A DNA stretch of 64,000 bases from Roseburia_C sp900315735 (GTDB lineage Bacteria > Bacillota > Clostridia > Lachnospirales > Lachnospiraceae): the NCBI GenBank assembly GCA_052118425.1, contig JBQKHF010000017.1; one strand, given 5' to 3'. The first letter of the stretch is position 1. Each line of letters opens with the position of its first letter. The position numbers and the translations under genes were made by a program. Of this stretch, positions 17,872 to 25,361 are shown one piece after another. The notes under the pieces were generated by a model. That model was not told the DNA's origin. It saw only the letters and a list, made by a program, of their open reading frames with translations, and did no database searches.

Positions 17872-18260
17872 CCATAAACCACCTCCTGCATCAAATCCTT
17901 TATCTGTAATATCAGCTGATTTCCGGTTTTCATAGTGCTGTCAAATACATATCCGCAGCCATTGGCAACTCTTGTCATCTGATTATAATTGTTACAAAGA
18001 CCGGAAAGTTGATTAATCAAATCCCGCCTGTCATGTGCAAACGACGTATCCACCTTCCCACCATGAAGAATCAGGTGCCTTATATAATCCGATAACTTCA
18101 TACCATTGGTTTTGGCATCATGCTCCGCCTGCTCACGCTCCTCGTCCGATAAACGGATAGTAAAATTCTTCCTTGGTTCTATTAATTGTCCTCTTCCTAT
18201 AAAAATCCCTCCTTTTTCTAACTGTGTGTGTAGAGAATTTGCCAGATACGTAAAACGCAA
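17862..18260 (-). CDS. mobC: MobC-type oriT-binding mobilization protein with an unusual start
   Basis: A ribbon-helix-helix protein (KNFTIRLSDEEREQAEHDAK, then GMKLSDYIRHLI) with the MobC tail (LINQLSGLCNNYNQMTRVAN). It assists relaxase cleavage at oriT. The frame opens with TTG at 18260, in the middle of an oriT palindrome and without a ribosome site. A strong AAAGGAGGG lies instead before an ATA codon at 18200-18198, where the sequence IGRGQLIEPRKNF suggests an ancestral ATG. Translation therefore may start at a non-standard ATA (112 residues) or at the TTG (132 residues). The gene overlaps mobA by 10 bp. Confidence 0.8.
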   Translation of the reverse strand: MRFTYLANSLHTQLEKGGIFIGRGQLIEPRKNFTIRLSDEEREQAEHDAKTNGMKLSDYIRHLILHGGKVDTSFAHDRRDLINQLSGLCNNYNQMTRVANGCGYVFDSTMKTGNQLILQIKDLMQEVVYGWQ

Positions 18261-18333
18261 TGCGTTTCACAAAATCTGGTTAGGGGGATGATATTTCCCC
18301 CTAAAACCCTCTATATATGCCCCTGCGGGGGCA
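18242..18333. other. Probable oriT: cluster of inverted repeats upstream of mobC
   Basis: Four nested or neighbouring palindromes lie directly upstream of mobC/mobA: CCAGAT (18242-18247) with ATCTGG (18274-18279), enclosing AAACGCA (18253-18259) with TGCGTTT (18261-18267); TAGGGGGA (18281-18288) with TCCCCCTA (18296-18303); and TGCCCC (18318-18323) with GGGGCA (18328-18333). Mobilization origins usually consist of such repeats beside mobC. The nick site cannot be named. Confidence 0.6.
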
Positions 18334-18337
18334 GTTA

Positions 18338-18477
18338 TCTGTAATACCCCCTGCACTACAGGACAATGTCTGTATTACTGTTGGTATTACGACAAATAAT
18401 CCTGTATTGCCATCGGTATTACGCTAAATAAATCTGTATTACACCCGGTATTATCATAATACTCTTATAATACCGGG
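18338..18477. repeat. Iteron array and palindrome, probable parC-like centromere
   Basis: Units opening with TCTGTATTAC (or close variants) start at 18338, 18369, 18401 and 18433, a period of 31-32 bp. GGTATTAC occurs inside the middle units. The array ends in a perfect 11-bp inverted repeat, CCCGGTATTAT (18444-18454) with ATAATACCGGG (18467-18477). Regular helical phasing next to ParM and a ParR-like gene suggests the binding array of the ParR-like protein. Confidence 0.6.
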
Positions 18478-18501
18478 CGATATAATTCAGACAAACCTGC
18501 C

Positions 18502-18996
18502 CTACAACTCATCTAGAAAAGCCATGATATCATCTGAAACATCCTCATCAGATGCCTCCGGAATCTCCCCGAAGCATGGGACTGATTCCATTACAACTTC
18601 TGTTTCTGAAACTGCTTCTGATTCTGAGTTTGTTTCCACCTTCGCCTCGGATACCCTGGAAACCATCTGATTTTCCCGAATCACTCCTGCTCCGGCAAGT
18701 TTTTCTGCTTCATCCTTTATAATCAGCCTCACTGCACTGATAATCCGGTCAGTTTCTTCTGACATGGCAGCCTGTAGAGATAACCTCTGCGTGTTCATTT
18801 CCTGCACAAGATGTTCTTCCTCAGTTTCCTGCTTTATACCACGAATTGTCCTTATCAATGCTTTTTTGATAAACTTGCTCTTATCTCCAAAGCAGAACAT
18901 CGCTGTTTCATCCTCAAGATACCTATGGATTTCCCAGTCCTCTTCTCTGTTAAGGTTAAGACGGAAGCTGACTGTCACACTGTCTTCATTTGCCAT
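18502..18996 (-). CDS. ParR-like partition adaptor (ribbon-helix-helix)
   Basis: A 164-residue protein with an N-terminal ribbon-helix-helix pattern (VTVSFRLNLNREEDWEIHRYL, then KSKFIKKAL), a helical middle and an acidic C-terminus (last 50 residues) ending DDIMAFLDEL. The order ParM then small ribbon-helix-helix protein, overlapping by 11 bp, with iterons downstream, matches type II partition loci: ParR binds parC repeats and caps ParM filaments through an acidic tail. ParR is very divergent, so the assignment rests on context and fold pattern. GGAGG precedes the ATG. Confidence 0.7.
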   Translation of the reverse strand: MANEDSVTVSFRLNLNREEDWEIHRYLEDETAMFCFGDKSKFIKKALIRTIRGIKQETEEEHLVQEMNTQRLSLQAAMSEETDRIISAVRLIIKDEAEKLAGAGVIRENQMVSRVSEAKVETNSESEAVSETEVVMESVPCFGEIPEASDEDVSDDIMAFLDEL

Positions 18997-19936
18997 ACTG
19001 CCTCCAGTCCGCTACCTGCTGCATTTTTCGTTTCATCTGCTGATATGCCAGATATTCGTATCCAAGTGCATTTGCCTTAACATCTTCAATGTGCATGATG
19101 TGTCTGCCAAAGACGGAACCAAATCGCTTCATCACAGTTGCACCGCCACCCACATATACAACAGGTGTCATTTCCGGATCAAATCCGTGTTCCTTCAGAG
19201 TAGCTTCAATTCCTCTTGCAAAAACTGCCAGCTCCTCTTTTACTATCTGGACCATCTTATCTGAATATGGAGCATTTCCATACATCATCACCTGCTGTAT
19301 CTGTTCCTCCGTCAGAGTGCGATTCGTCTTTCTATAAACCACATTATTGATATTTGCCATACACTGTATCAGTGCGGATGGAATAGTGATACAGTCACTT
19401 TCCACCGGTACATGCTTTCTTGTATGAATGATATCAACTGTCTTGCTTCCAATATCTACTATCAAAAGCTCCGCTGGAAGTTTTCCTAACCTGTCTGCAA
19501 CTGCGGCATAACACTGCGGATAAAGAAACACCTCTTTGCATTCAATATGATATGCCTTGCCATTGTACTGAAAATCTACGCTTCCCGGATTCAGATACTC
19601 CTTAAATGCTACCTTTTCCTGACCAAATCTCGTAAATGGTAACCCCGCAGCGATACATACATCTGCATCGGATAACTGGTAATAGTCCATTTCCTTTGCA
19701 ATGGCTGCCAGCGTTAATAAGAAATAATCCTCATCCTCCACCTTGGTATCTTTCAGCGGCAGCCTTCCCTCGCCAACCTTATAATACCTGTCATTGAACA
19801 TCATGGTATTTGTGGTCAGGGTAGCTTCTCCACCCAGCTCCTTCACACCATTTTCAAATACGAAATGTGCCGTTTTCATGGTGGAAAATCCATGGTCGAT
19901 ACCACACAATAAAATCTGCTGTTCTTCTAAATACAT
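18986..19936 (-). CDS. parM: ParM/StbA-like actin-type segregation ATPase
   Basis: A 316-residue actin-fold ATPase. Phosphate 1 is GIDHGFSTMKTA (about 12-23), phosphate 2 LLIVDIGSKTVDII (about 157-170) and the adenosine motif PVVYVGGGATV (about 263-273). ParM polymerises with ATP and pushes plasmid copies apart. AAGGAGG lies before the ATG. It is followed with overlap by the ParR-like gene. On an integrative element the system would act only on the excised circle; many mobilizable elements of Clostridia keep such a pair. Confidence 0.85.
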   Translation of the reverse strand: MYLEEQQILLCGIDHGFSTMKTAHFVFENGVKELGGEATLTTNTMMFNDRYYKVGEGRLPLKDTKVEDEDYFLLTLAAIAKEMDYYQLSDADVCIAAGLPFTRFGQEKVAFKEYLNPGSVDFQYNGKAYHIECKEVFLYPQCYAAVADRLGKLPAELLIVDIGSKTVDIIHTRKHVPVESDCITIPSALIQCMANINNVVYRKTNRTLTEEQIQQVMMYGNAPYSDKMVQIVKEELAVFARGIEATLKEHGFDPEMTPVVYVGGGATVMKRFGSVFGRHIMHIEDVKANALGYEYLAYQQMKRKMQQVADWRQYGK

Positions 19937-20116
19937 ACAATCCTCCTTGTTTTGTGTAACAAAATGCGAGTCTTCAGACGAGCAGAGGATTTATCCTCCT
20001 GTCTGATTCTCTTTTAGTTTTCATGTTACAATTCTGATTGCAGGAGCCAAAACCATTTGCTATAATGTATTTGCGAGATACATAGCAAGGCATTGGCTTT
20101 GCAATCAAGTCCTTTC
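19937..20116. ncRNA. Structured intergenic region: possible plus-strand RNA or parM leader
   Basis: A long imperfect stem runs from GATTGCA (20036-20042) to TGCAATC (20100-20106), with inner pairs GAGCCAA with TTGGCTT and TTGCTAT..ATGTAT with ATACATAGCAA. It is followed on the plus strand by a terminator-like hairpin AAGTCC (20107-20112) with GGACTT and TTTT (to about 20136). Another dyad (TCAGAC 19974, GTCTGA 20020) lies nearer to parM. On the plus strand this looks like a short RNA with its own terminator; on the minus strand it would be the parM leader. No convincing promoter was found. Confidence 0.4.
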
Positions 20117-20395
20117 CTATTTGGATGGGACTTTTTCATTTGTCTGATAATCTGATTGCTCAGCTACCATACTGACTTTTTGTGTCAGATCATCGGCTGG
20201 ATTATAACAATCTGCATATCCGTAAATCTTCTGCTCAAAGTATTTACGGGGACACTTGCCACGCATGGTGTAATATCCCATTGCGTCCAGTTCCGCATTA
20301 TACTTTTTGACAACTTCGTATGCTTTTGTCATTCCCACCCCAAGCACCTGACTGACTTCCTTTGCATCAATAAATGCATCTTTCGTGCTTATCAT
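20117..20395 (-). CDS. Small DNA-binding protein, excisionase-like
   Basis: A 92-residue protein with a MerR/excisionase-like N-terminal helix-turn-helix (FIDAKEVSQVLGVGMTKAYEVVKKYNAEL, about 8-36), then a YYTMRGKCPRKYF wing and a polar tail. AAGGAGGAG precedes its ATG. Proteins of this size and type beside tyrosine integrases act as recombination directionality factors or as small regulators. It is transcribed toward parM and divergently from the XRE gene. Confidence 0.55.
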   Translation of the reverse strand: MISTKDAFIDAKEVSQVLGVGMTKAYEVVKKYNAELDAMGYYTMRGKCPRKYFEQKIYGYADCYNPADDLTQKVSMVAEQSDYQTNEKVPSK

Positions 20396-20682
20396 AGAAC
20401 TCCTCCTTCCATCTTAAATTTGTATTACCAATACGGATTTATAACCTTTGATAAACAATTCGTTATTTAATCCGTATTTCTAATTCGTGTTTAATCATAA
20501 TACACCTTTCCGAATATGTCAATAGTTTTTTTCAAAAATACGCACTTGCAATTCGTTTTGGTTCGTGATATAGTATTCATAACATAATAATTCAGTTACT
20601 TTTCAGTACGGATTTCTCATTTTTTTGCAAAAATACGAATCAATGTGACTGAATACAAATTATATATAAGGAAGGTGACAAT
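20396..20682. promoter_or_regulatory. AT-rich divergent control region with TACGGATTT words
   Basis: No gene. It separates the excisionase-like gene and the XRE gene. The word TACGGATTT recurs near 20432 and 20608, its complement AATCCGTA near 20469, and related ATACGAAT/ATACGCA words near 20537 and 20634. These are candidate operators of the adjacent XRE regulator, arranged on both sides of the divergent promoters. Confidence 0.45.
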
Positions 20683-21360
20683 ATGGCGATGTCAGATAAC
20701 CAGCGTCTTGCCATGTATACCGCAGAAGAAATCGGTAATGCAATCAAAAAACGCCGCAGACAATTAAAGATAACACAGAAGGAATTCGCCCAGAGACTAA
20801 ATAAGTCTGAACGTACCATTCAGAAATACGAATCCGGTGAGATTACCATGAAGATTGATTTAATCAAACAGGTAGCGGATGAACTGGATATTCCATGGCA
20901 GGAACTTTTGGAAGCAAAAACTGATAAAATAGGCATTGTAACGAAAGAAGAGATTTCTTCTTATCGCTTTCACAATCTATCGGATGTTATCAGCGCACTA
21001 TTTACTATGACGGAACTGAAAGATATTTCATTTCAGCTTTCCTGCACTAAACCACCTGAAAATCCCGAGTGGACTTCCGCTCTTATAGTTGACGGCAAGG
21101 GTGACGGAACATACAATGCAGATTTCTGTCTCTTTATGGAAAACTGGATGAACAAACTTACTGCTCTGCAAAGCGGTAAGTTAAGCAAAGAAAGCTACGA
21201 TACATGGAAAAGAGAAATGTTAGATTATTACTCTGACAGCTATTTCTCTGATTTTTCTTCACAGATGGCGAAACAAAAAAAATCGACTGGTGCAAAGAAG
21301 AATTCTTCGCTGACAAGAATTCATATCGTCTCTACCAAAGAAGAAGCCGATGATGAATAA
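20683..21360 (+). CDS. XRE-family regulator of the integrative element
   Basis: A 225-residue protein with a Cro/CI helix-turn-helix (IGNAIKKRRRQLKITQKEFA, then NKSERTIQKYESGE, about 17-55) and a C-terminal region of unknown fold (about 85-225), ending in a basic, then acidic tail. GGAAGGTGA lies before the ATG. It is transcribed toward the integrase and divergently from the excisionase-like gene, the position of a lysogeny-type switch regulator that keeps the element integrated. A hairpin follows its stop. Confidence 0.8.
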   Translation: MAMSDNQRLAMYTAEEIGNAIKKRRRQLKITQKEFAQRLNKSERTIQKYESGEITMKIDLIKQVADELDIPWQELLEAKTDKIGIVTKEEISSYRFHNLSDVISALFTMTELKDISFQLSCTKPPENPEWTSALIVDGKGDGTYNADFCLFMENWMNKLTALQSGKLSKESYDTWKREMLDYYSDSYFSDFSSQMAKQKKSTGAKKNSSLTRIHIVSTKEEADDE

Positions 21361-21628
21361 TTGTTTTATCAGTAGCAAATATTTTCAGCTAAAATAAAAA
21401 ATCGGCACCAAACCTTCTGCAAAAGGAATGATACCGAATTTTATAAGTGATTAAACCAAAAGGCTTTATAATCACCCTAGACAAGTAGATTATATCATAG
21501 CCTTTGGAAAAATGCACTCAAATCTTGGCTTTTCCATGACAAAGTGCAATACATACCACAGTTACGTGGTGCGACTTCCAGGCATTTACAACATTGCCGG
21601 AAAATTTAATACAAAGGAGATGATTTTT
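21361..21628 (+). promoter_or_regulatory. Integrase leader with mutually exclusive hairpins
   Basis: A terminator-like stem (AATCGG.. about 21400 with ..CCGAATTTT about 21443) ends the XRE gene. Then GTGATTA (21447-21453) can pair with TAATCAC (21469-21475). Alternatively CCAAAAGGCTTTATAATC (21456-21473) pairs with GATTATATCATAGCCTTTGG (21488-21507); the two cannot form together. An arm-like AGTAGCAAAT lies at 21372-21381. The arrangement is attenuator-like; function is inferred. Confidence 0.45.
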
Positions 21629-22882
21629 ATGCCAGCTTACAAAGACAACAAAACTGGTAAGTGGTTCTGCAAGTTCTATTACACGGACTGGCAGGGCAAC
21701 AACAAGCAAAAGTGGAAACGAGGTTTCGCCACCAAAAAGGAAGCCTTAGCTTATGAAAGGGATTTTCTTGAAAAGCAATCTGCTAACCCGGATATGACTT
21801 TTCAGAATCTCTACGAACTTTATATGGAAGATATGACACCAAGACTGAAGCAGTCCACCATCATGACCAAGAAGCACATCTGTGAGACACACATTCTCCC
21901 TTTTTTTGGCAATAAGCCTGTAAACGAGATTAAGGCTTCCGATGTGCGAAGATGGCAGAACCAGTTAATGAATTCCCCAAAGGGATATTCCAAGACTTAT
22001 CTGAAAACCATCAACAATCAGCTTACCTGCATAATCAATTATGCCAAGAGGTTCTATGATTTGAATACAAACCCTTGTGGTCAGGCTGGAAGCATCGGTC
22101 AGGCAAAGGCAGAGGAAATGGATTACTGGACTTACGATGAGTACATCGCTTTTCGGGAAGGCATTAAGGACAAACCATTATCTTATATCTGCTTTCAGGT
22201 ACTATACTGGACAGGAATGCGTGAAGGCGAACTTCTTGCACTTACTGCAGCCGATATTGACCTTATTGCAAAACAGATTGATATCAACAAAACTTTCCAG
22301 CGACTTCATGGGGAAGATGTATTTACATCCCCTAAGACGCGAAAGAGCAAGCGAAAGGTTCCCATTCCGGATTTTCTCTGCAAGGAGCTTCTGGAATATA
22401 TAGACTCAAGATATATGCTTGACCCGCAAGAAAGGTTGTTTCCGATTACAAAATCTTATCTTTCTCACGAGATGGATAGAGGGTGTAAGAATACCGGAGT
22501 GAAGCGCATCAGAATCCACGATATCCGTCACTCCCATGCCAGTTTACTTATCAATCAGGGCTGTGATGCACTGGTACTTGCTGACAGACTTGGACACGAA
22601 AAGGTATCCACAACACTGAACACCTACTCCCATCTGTTTCCACACAAACAGCAGGAGCTTGTCAGCAATTTGGAACAGCTTGGTGCAGGAGCAGAAAGCA
22701 CTCCATCACCGGAGCCACCTGCAAGGAATGTGCTACTGGAGACAATGGGTATTTCATATGATATGGATGATGTATCACCAGATAGTGCAGATACCACAAT
22801 TCCATCACTTCCATTTGGACCAATGCCAAAAGAAAAGACATCTGGAAACATTATCCCGATGCCTCAACGAAAAGTCATGTAA
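21629..22882 (+). CDS. int: Tyrosine site-specific integrase
   Basis: A 417-residue integrase. The ATG at 21629 follows AAAGGAG; the upstream-extended frame crosses the structured leader. An N-terminal arm-binding domain (1-50, beta-rich, KWFCKFYYTDWQG), a SAM-like core-binding domain (about 55-150) and a catalytic domain with R198 (TGMREGEL), H297-R300 (HDIRH), H323 (LGHEKVSTT) and Y333 (NTYSH) are visible. It is of the Tn916/ICE type. The C-terminal 70 residues are a Pro-rich extension beyond the usual end. The gene points toward guaA, whose 3' end lies 167 bp beyond its stop, and the enzyme should recombine there. Confidence 0.93.
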   Translation: MPAYKDNKTGKWFCKFYYTDWQGNNKQKWKRGFATKKEALAYERDFLEKQSANPDMTFQNLYELYMEDMTPRLKQSTIMTKKHICETHILPFFGNKPVNEIKASDVRRWQNQLMNSPKGYSKTYLKTINNQLTCIINYAKRFYDLNTNPCGQAGSIGQAKAEEMDYWTYDEYIAFREGIKDKPLSYICFQVLYWTGMREGELLALTAADIDLIAKQIDINKTFQRLHGEDVFTSPKTRKSKRKVPIPDFLCKELLEYIDSRYMLDPQERLFPITKSYLSHEMDRGCKNTGVKRIRIHDIRHSHASLLINQGCDALVLADRLGHEKVSTTLNTYSHLFPHKQQELVSNLEQLGAGAESTPSPEPPARNVLLETMGISYDMDDVSPDSADTTIPSLPFGPMPKEKTSGNIIPMPQRKVM

Positions 22883-22960
22883 CCAATGTGCAGATTCGTC
22901 TGCACAATACATAATTCTATAATTTGCTATCAAAAACGATGTGAAACAAAGCAGTTGAGA

Positions 22961-22996
22961 TTAGTTGCGATTAGTAGCAAAATAGTAGCAGAGCAA
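22961..22996. repeat. Integrase arm-type repeats, right end
   Basis: Three consecutive 10-bp units, TTAGTTGCGA, TTAGTAGCAA and AATAGTAGCA (22961-22990), lie between the integrase and the guaA end. The last two match the left-end repeat at 726-745. Confidence 0.6.
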
Positions 22997-23002
22997 AAAG
23001 AA

Positions 23003-23036
23003 AAGCCTCGGAAGCCGCTTGTTTAGCGGTTTCCAA
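23003..23036 (-). terminator. guaA terminator inside the element's right end
   Basis: GGAAGCCGCT (23010-23019) pairs with AGCGGTTTCC (23025-23034), one G-T pair. On the minus strand GAGGCTTTTCTTTTTG follows. It ends guaA and probably also int from the other side. Confidence 0.75.
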
Positions 23037-23039
23037 GAC

Positions 23040-23062
23040 TTGTGGCTACTATTCAAACTCAA
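23040..23062. repeat. Right attachment core overlapping the guaA stop codon
   Basis: TTGTGGCTACTATTCAAACTC spans the guaA stop (23049-23051) and last codons, and is repeated imperfectly at 601-621. Integration into the 3' end of guaA leaves the gene whole because the element carries the missing codons. Confidence 0.6.
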
Positions 23063-24623
23063 TCGTTCCAGGTGGCTTACTCGTCAGATCATAGAATACA
23101 CGGTTTACTCCACGTACCTCGTTGATGATTCGGCTCATTACAGTCTGCAGTACTGCAAATGGAATCTCTGCGCTTTCGGCGGTCATGAAGTCGACGGTAT
23201 TTACGGCACGCAGTGCAACTGCGTAGTCGTAGGTTCGCTCGTCACCCATTACTCCAACGGAACGCATATTGGTCAGAGCTGCGAAATACTGGTTTGGCAT
23301 CCAGGATGGAGCTTCGCCGTTTTCTTTCTTGTAAGCAGCCACTGCCTTGTCCACTTCTTCGCGGTAGATGGCATCGGCATCCTGCACGATGCGGACTTTC
23401 TCAGCATTGACTTCACCGATGATTCGGATACCAAGACCCGGACCCGGGAATGGCTGACGGAATACCAGATGCTCTGGGATTCCAAGTTCAAGACCGGCTT
23501 TACGAACCTCATCTTTGAAGAGGTTACGCAGCGGCTCGATGATTTCCTTGAAATCAACATATTCCGGGAGACCTCCTACATTGTGGTGGGATTTGATGAC
23601 AGCAGATTCTCCACCAAGACCACTTTCTACCACGTCAGGGTAAATGGTTCCCTGTGCCAGGAAATCAACGGCTCCGATTTTCTTTGCTTCTTCTTCAAAC
23701 ACACGGATGAATTCTTCGCCGATAATTTTACGCTTTGCTTCCGGCTCTGTTACTCCGGCAAGCTTGTTGTAGTAACGCTCCTGGGCATTTACACGGATGA
23801 AGTTCAGGTCAAACTGACCATTCGGTCCGAATACATTTTCCACTTCATCTCCTTCGTCTTTACGAAGAAGACCATGGTCAACAAATACGCAGGTAAGCTG
23901 TTTTCCGATTGCTCTGGATAAAAGACCTGCTGCCACAGAAGAATCCACACCACCAGACAATGCCAGAAGTACTCTTCCGTTACCGACTTTTTCACGGATT
24001 TCCTTAATAGTATTTTCCACAAAGGAATCCATTCTCCATGTTCCGGCACAGCCACAGACACCACGGACGAAGTTGTGGAGCATCTTGGTTCCCTCTTTGG
24101 TATGGAGTACCTCCGGGTGGAACTGGATGGCATAGAGATTTTTTTCACGGTTTTCTGCTGCTGCCACCGGGCAGTCTGCAGTATGTGCTACGATTTCAAA
24201 ACCAGGTGCTGTCTTTGAAATATAATCAAAATGGCTCATCCAGCAAATGGTCTTTTCTTCTACATTCTGGAATAATGGTGAGTTTTTATCCACCATTACT
24301 TCTGTCTTACCATATTCGCGAACCGGTGCTTTTTCTACCTTTCCGCCCAACACATGCATCATGAGCTGTGCACCGTAACAAAGTCCTAAAACCGGAATAC
24401 CAAGTTCAAAAAGCTCTTTGCTGTAAGTCGGTGAATCTGCTTCATAACAGCTGTTTGGACCTCCGGTCAGGATGATTCCCTTCGGATTCATCGCTTTGAT
24501 TGTCTCGATATCCGTGCGGTAAGAATATATTTCACAATATACATTGCATTCACGGACACGTCTTGCAACCAGCTGGTTGTACTGTCCGCCAAAATCAATG
24601 ACAATAACTTTTTCCTTATCCAT
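23049..24623 (-). CDS. guaA: GMP synthase (glutamine-hydrolysing)
   Basis: A 524-residue bifunctional enzyme that converts XMP to GMP with glutamine and ATP. The glutamine amidotransferase half has the nucleophile in GLCYGAQ (about residue 82) and the H-E pair in IQFHPEV; the synthetase half has the P-loop ALSGGVDSS (about 229) and the dimerisation domain ending SKPPGTIEFE. Length and order are normal. Its last codons serve as the integration site of the element to its left. guaA 3' ends are known insertion sites for genomic islands. The gene stays intact. Confidence 0.97.
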   Translation of the reverse strand: MDKEKVIVIDFGGQYNQLVARRVRECNVYCEIYSYRTDIETIKAMNPKGIILTGGPNSCYEADSPTYSKELFELGIPVLGLCYGAQLMMHVLGGKVEKAPVREYGKTEVMVDKNSPLFQNVEEKTICWMSHFDYISKTAPGFEIVAHTADCPVAAAENREKNLYAIQFHPEVLHTKEGTKMLHNFVRGVCGCAGTWRMDSFVENTIKEIREKVGNGRVLLALSGGVDSSVAAGLLSRAIGKQLTCVFVDHGLLRKDEGDEVENVFGPNGQFDLNFIRVNAQERYYNKLAGVTEPEAKRKIIGEEFIRVFEEEAKKIGAVDFLAQGTIYPDVVESGLGGESAVIKSHHNVGGLPEYVDFKEIIEPLRNLFKDEVRKAGLELGIPEHLVFRQPFPGPGLGIRIIGEVNAEKVRIVQDADAIYREEVDKAVAAYKKENGEAPSWMPNQYFAALTNMRSVGVMGDERTYDYAVALRAVNTVDFMTAESAEIPFAVLQTVMSRIINEVRGVNRVFYDLTSKPPGTIEFE

Positions 24624-24674
24624 GGACGTTTTTCCTCCTAATTTTTGCTGAGACTCGCCCAGCGTCTAAACTTC

Positions 24675-24703
24675 ATTATAGTTGAGCCACCCTAGAAAGA
24701 CAA
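24675..24703 (-). promoter_or_regulatory. Sigma-A promoter of guaA
   Basis: Minus strand TTGTCT (24703-24698), 17-bp spacer, TATAAT (24680-24675). The leader of about 45 bases holds a small AGAC/GTCT stem and the ribosome site AGGAGGA. No purine riboswitch is visible. Confidence 0.7.
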
Positions 24704-24785
24704 GACCTATTTTGTTTTCACCAGACATTCTGAGTTGTTATTTGGGGCAAAGCATATTTTTTTATTATATGGAAATACTTTTTGT

Positions 24786-25361
24786 ATGCGTAAAGATTAT
24801 CTGATTAAATCCATCACACAATACATTTTCTTTTTCTTTCTGGGGGCGTTCCTTGGATACCTGTGGGAAGTGCTGCTTTTTTATGTGCAGGATGGTACTT
24901 TCTGTAACCGCGGTTTTCTCTATGGTCCATGGCTTCCGGTCTATGGCGTGGGGGCTGTCCTGATGCTGCTTATTTTAAGACGCTTTCAGAAGCATCCGGT
25001 CAAAGTCTTTTTTCTTGCGGCGCTTCTCGGCTCTTTCGTAGAACTTTTTATCGGCTGGTTTCTTGCCCAAGTTTTCCACCTGCGTTACTGGGATTACCAT
25101 GGTTATCCACTGCAGCTTGGCGGTTATATCTGTCTTTATTCTGCACTGGGATTTGGCATCGCCGGTGTGCTCTGGGTCTGCGTGTTTGCACGGATTGCGT
25201 CCCATTTATGGAGAAAAATGCCAGTATCCCTGCAACGCATTTTTCTTACGCTGCTGATACTGGCATTTCTTTTTGATTGTGCCGCCGCACTGATTTTTCC
25301 CAACGCCGGGCACAATATTACATTTTCTTTGTTTCAAACATATCAACCCGTCACATGCTGA
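24786..25361 (+). CDS. CmpB-type multispanning membrane protein
   Basis: About 191 residues from the ATG at 24786 (an upstream start at 24735 would only add a poorly conserved leader). Four to five membrane segments, with FFLGAFLGYLWEVLLFYVQDG and NRGFLYGPWLPVYGVGAVL near the N-terminus, are typical of the family annotated as putative ABC transporter permease CmpB, widespread in Clostridia and of unknown function. The last 19 bp overlap the convergent spoIIID gene. Confidence 0.75.
   Translation: MRKDYLIKSITQYIFFFFLGAFLGYLWEVLLFYVQDGTFCNRGFLYGPWLPVYGVGAVLMLLILRRFQKHPVKVFFLAALLGSFVELFIGWFLAQVFHLRYWDYHGYPLQLGGYICLYSALGFGIAGVLWVCVFARIASHLWRKMPVSLQRIFLTLLILAFLFDCAAALIFPNAGHNITFSLFQTYQPVTC

Noticed and set aside
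17218..17877. 219-codon plus-strand frame opposite the relaxase
   Set aside because: Antisense to the conserved relaxase domain, no ribosome site, rich in Cys/His/Phe as expected of a shadow frame.
18338..18480. Regular 31-32 bp repeats taken as a small CRISPR array
   Set aside because: Only about 10 bp of each unit is conserved, the spacing between conserved parts is too short for spacers, and no cas genes are near; an iteron array fits better.
23019..23921. 300-codon open frame on the plus strand opposite guaA
   Set aside because: It is the antisense of the well-conserved guaA gene, begins inside the terminator and resembles no family; a codon-use shadow.
24624..24700. Purine riboswitch in the guaA leader
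   Set aside because: The leader is only about 45 bases after the promoter and lacks the three-way junction sequence of purine riboswitches.
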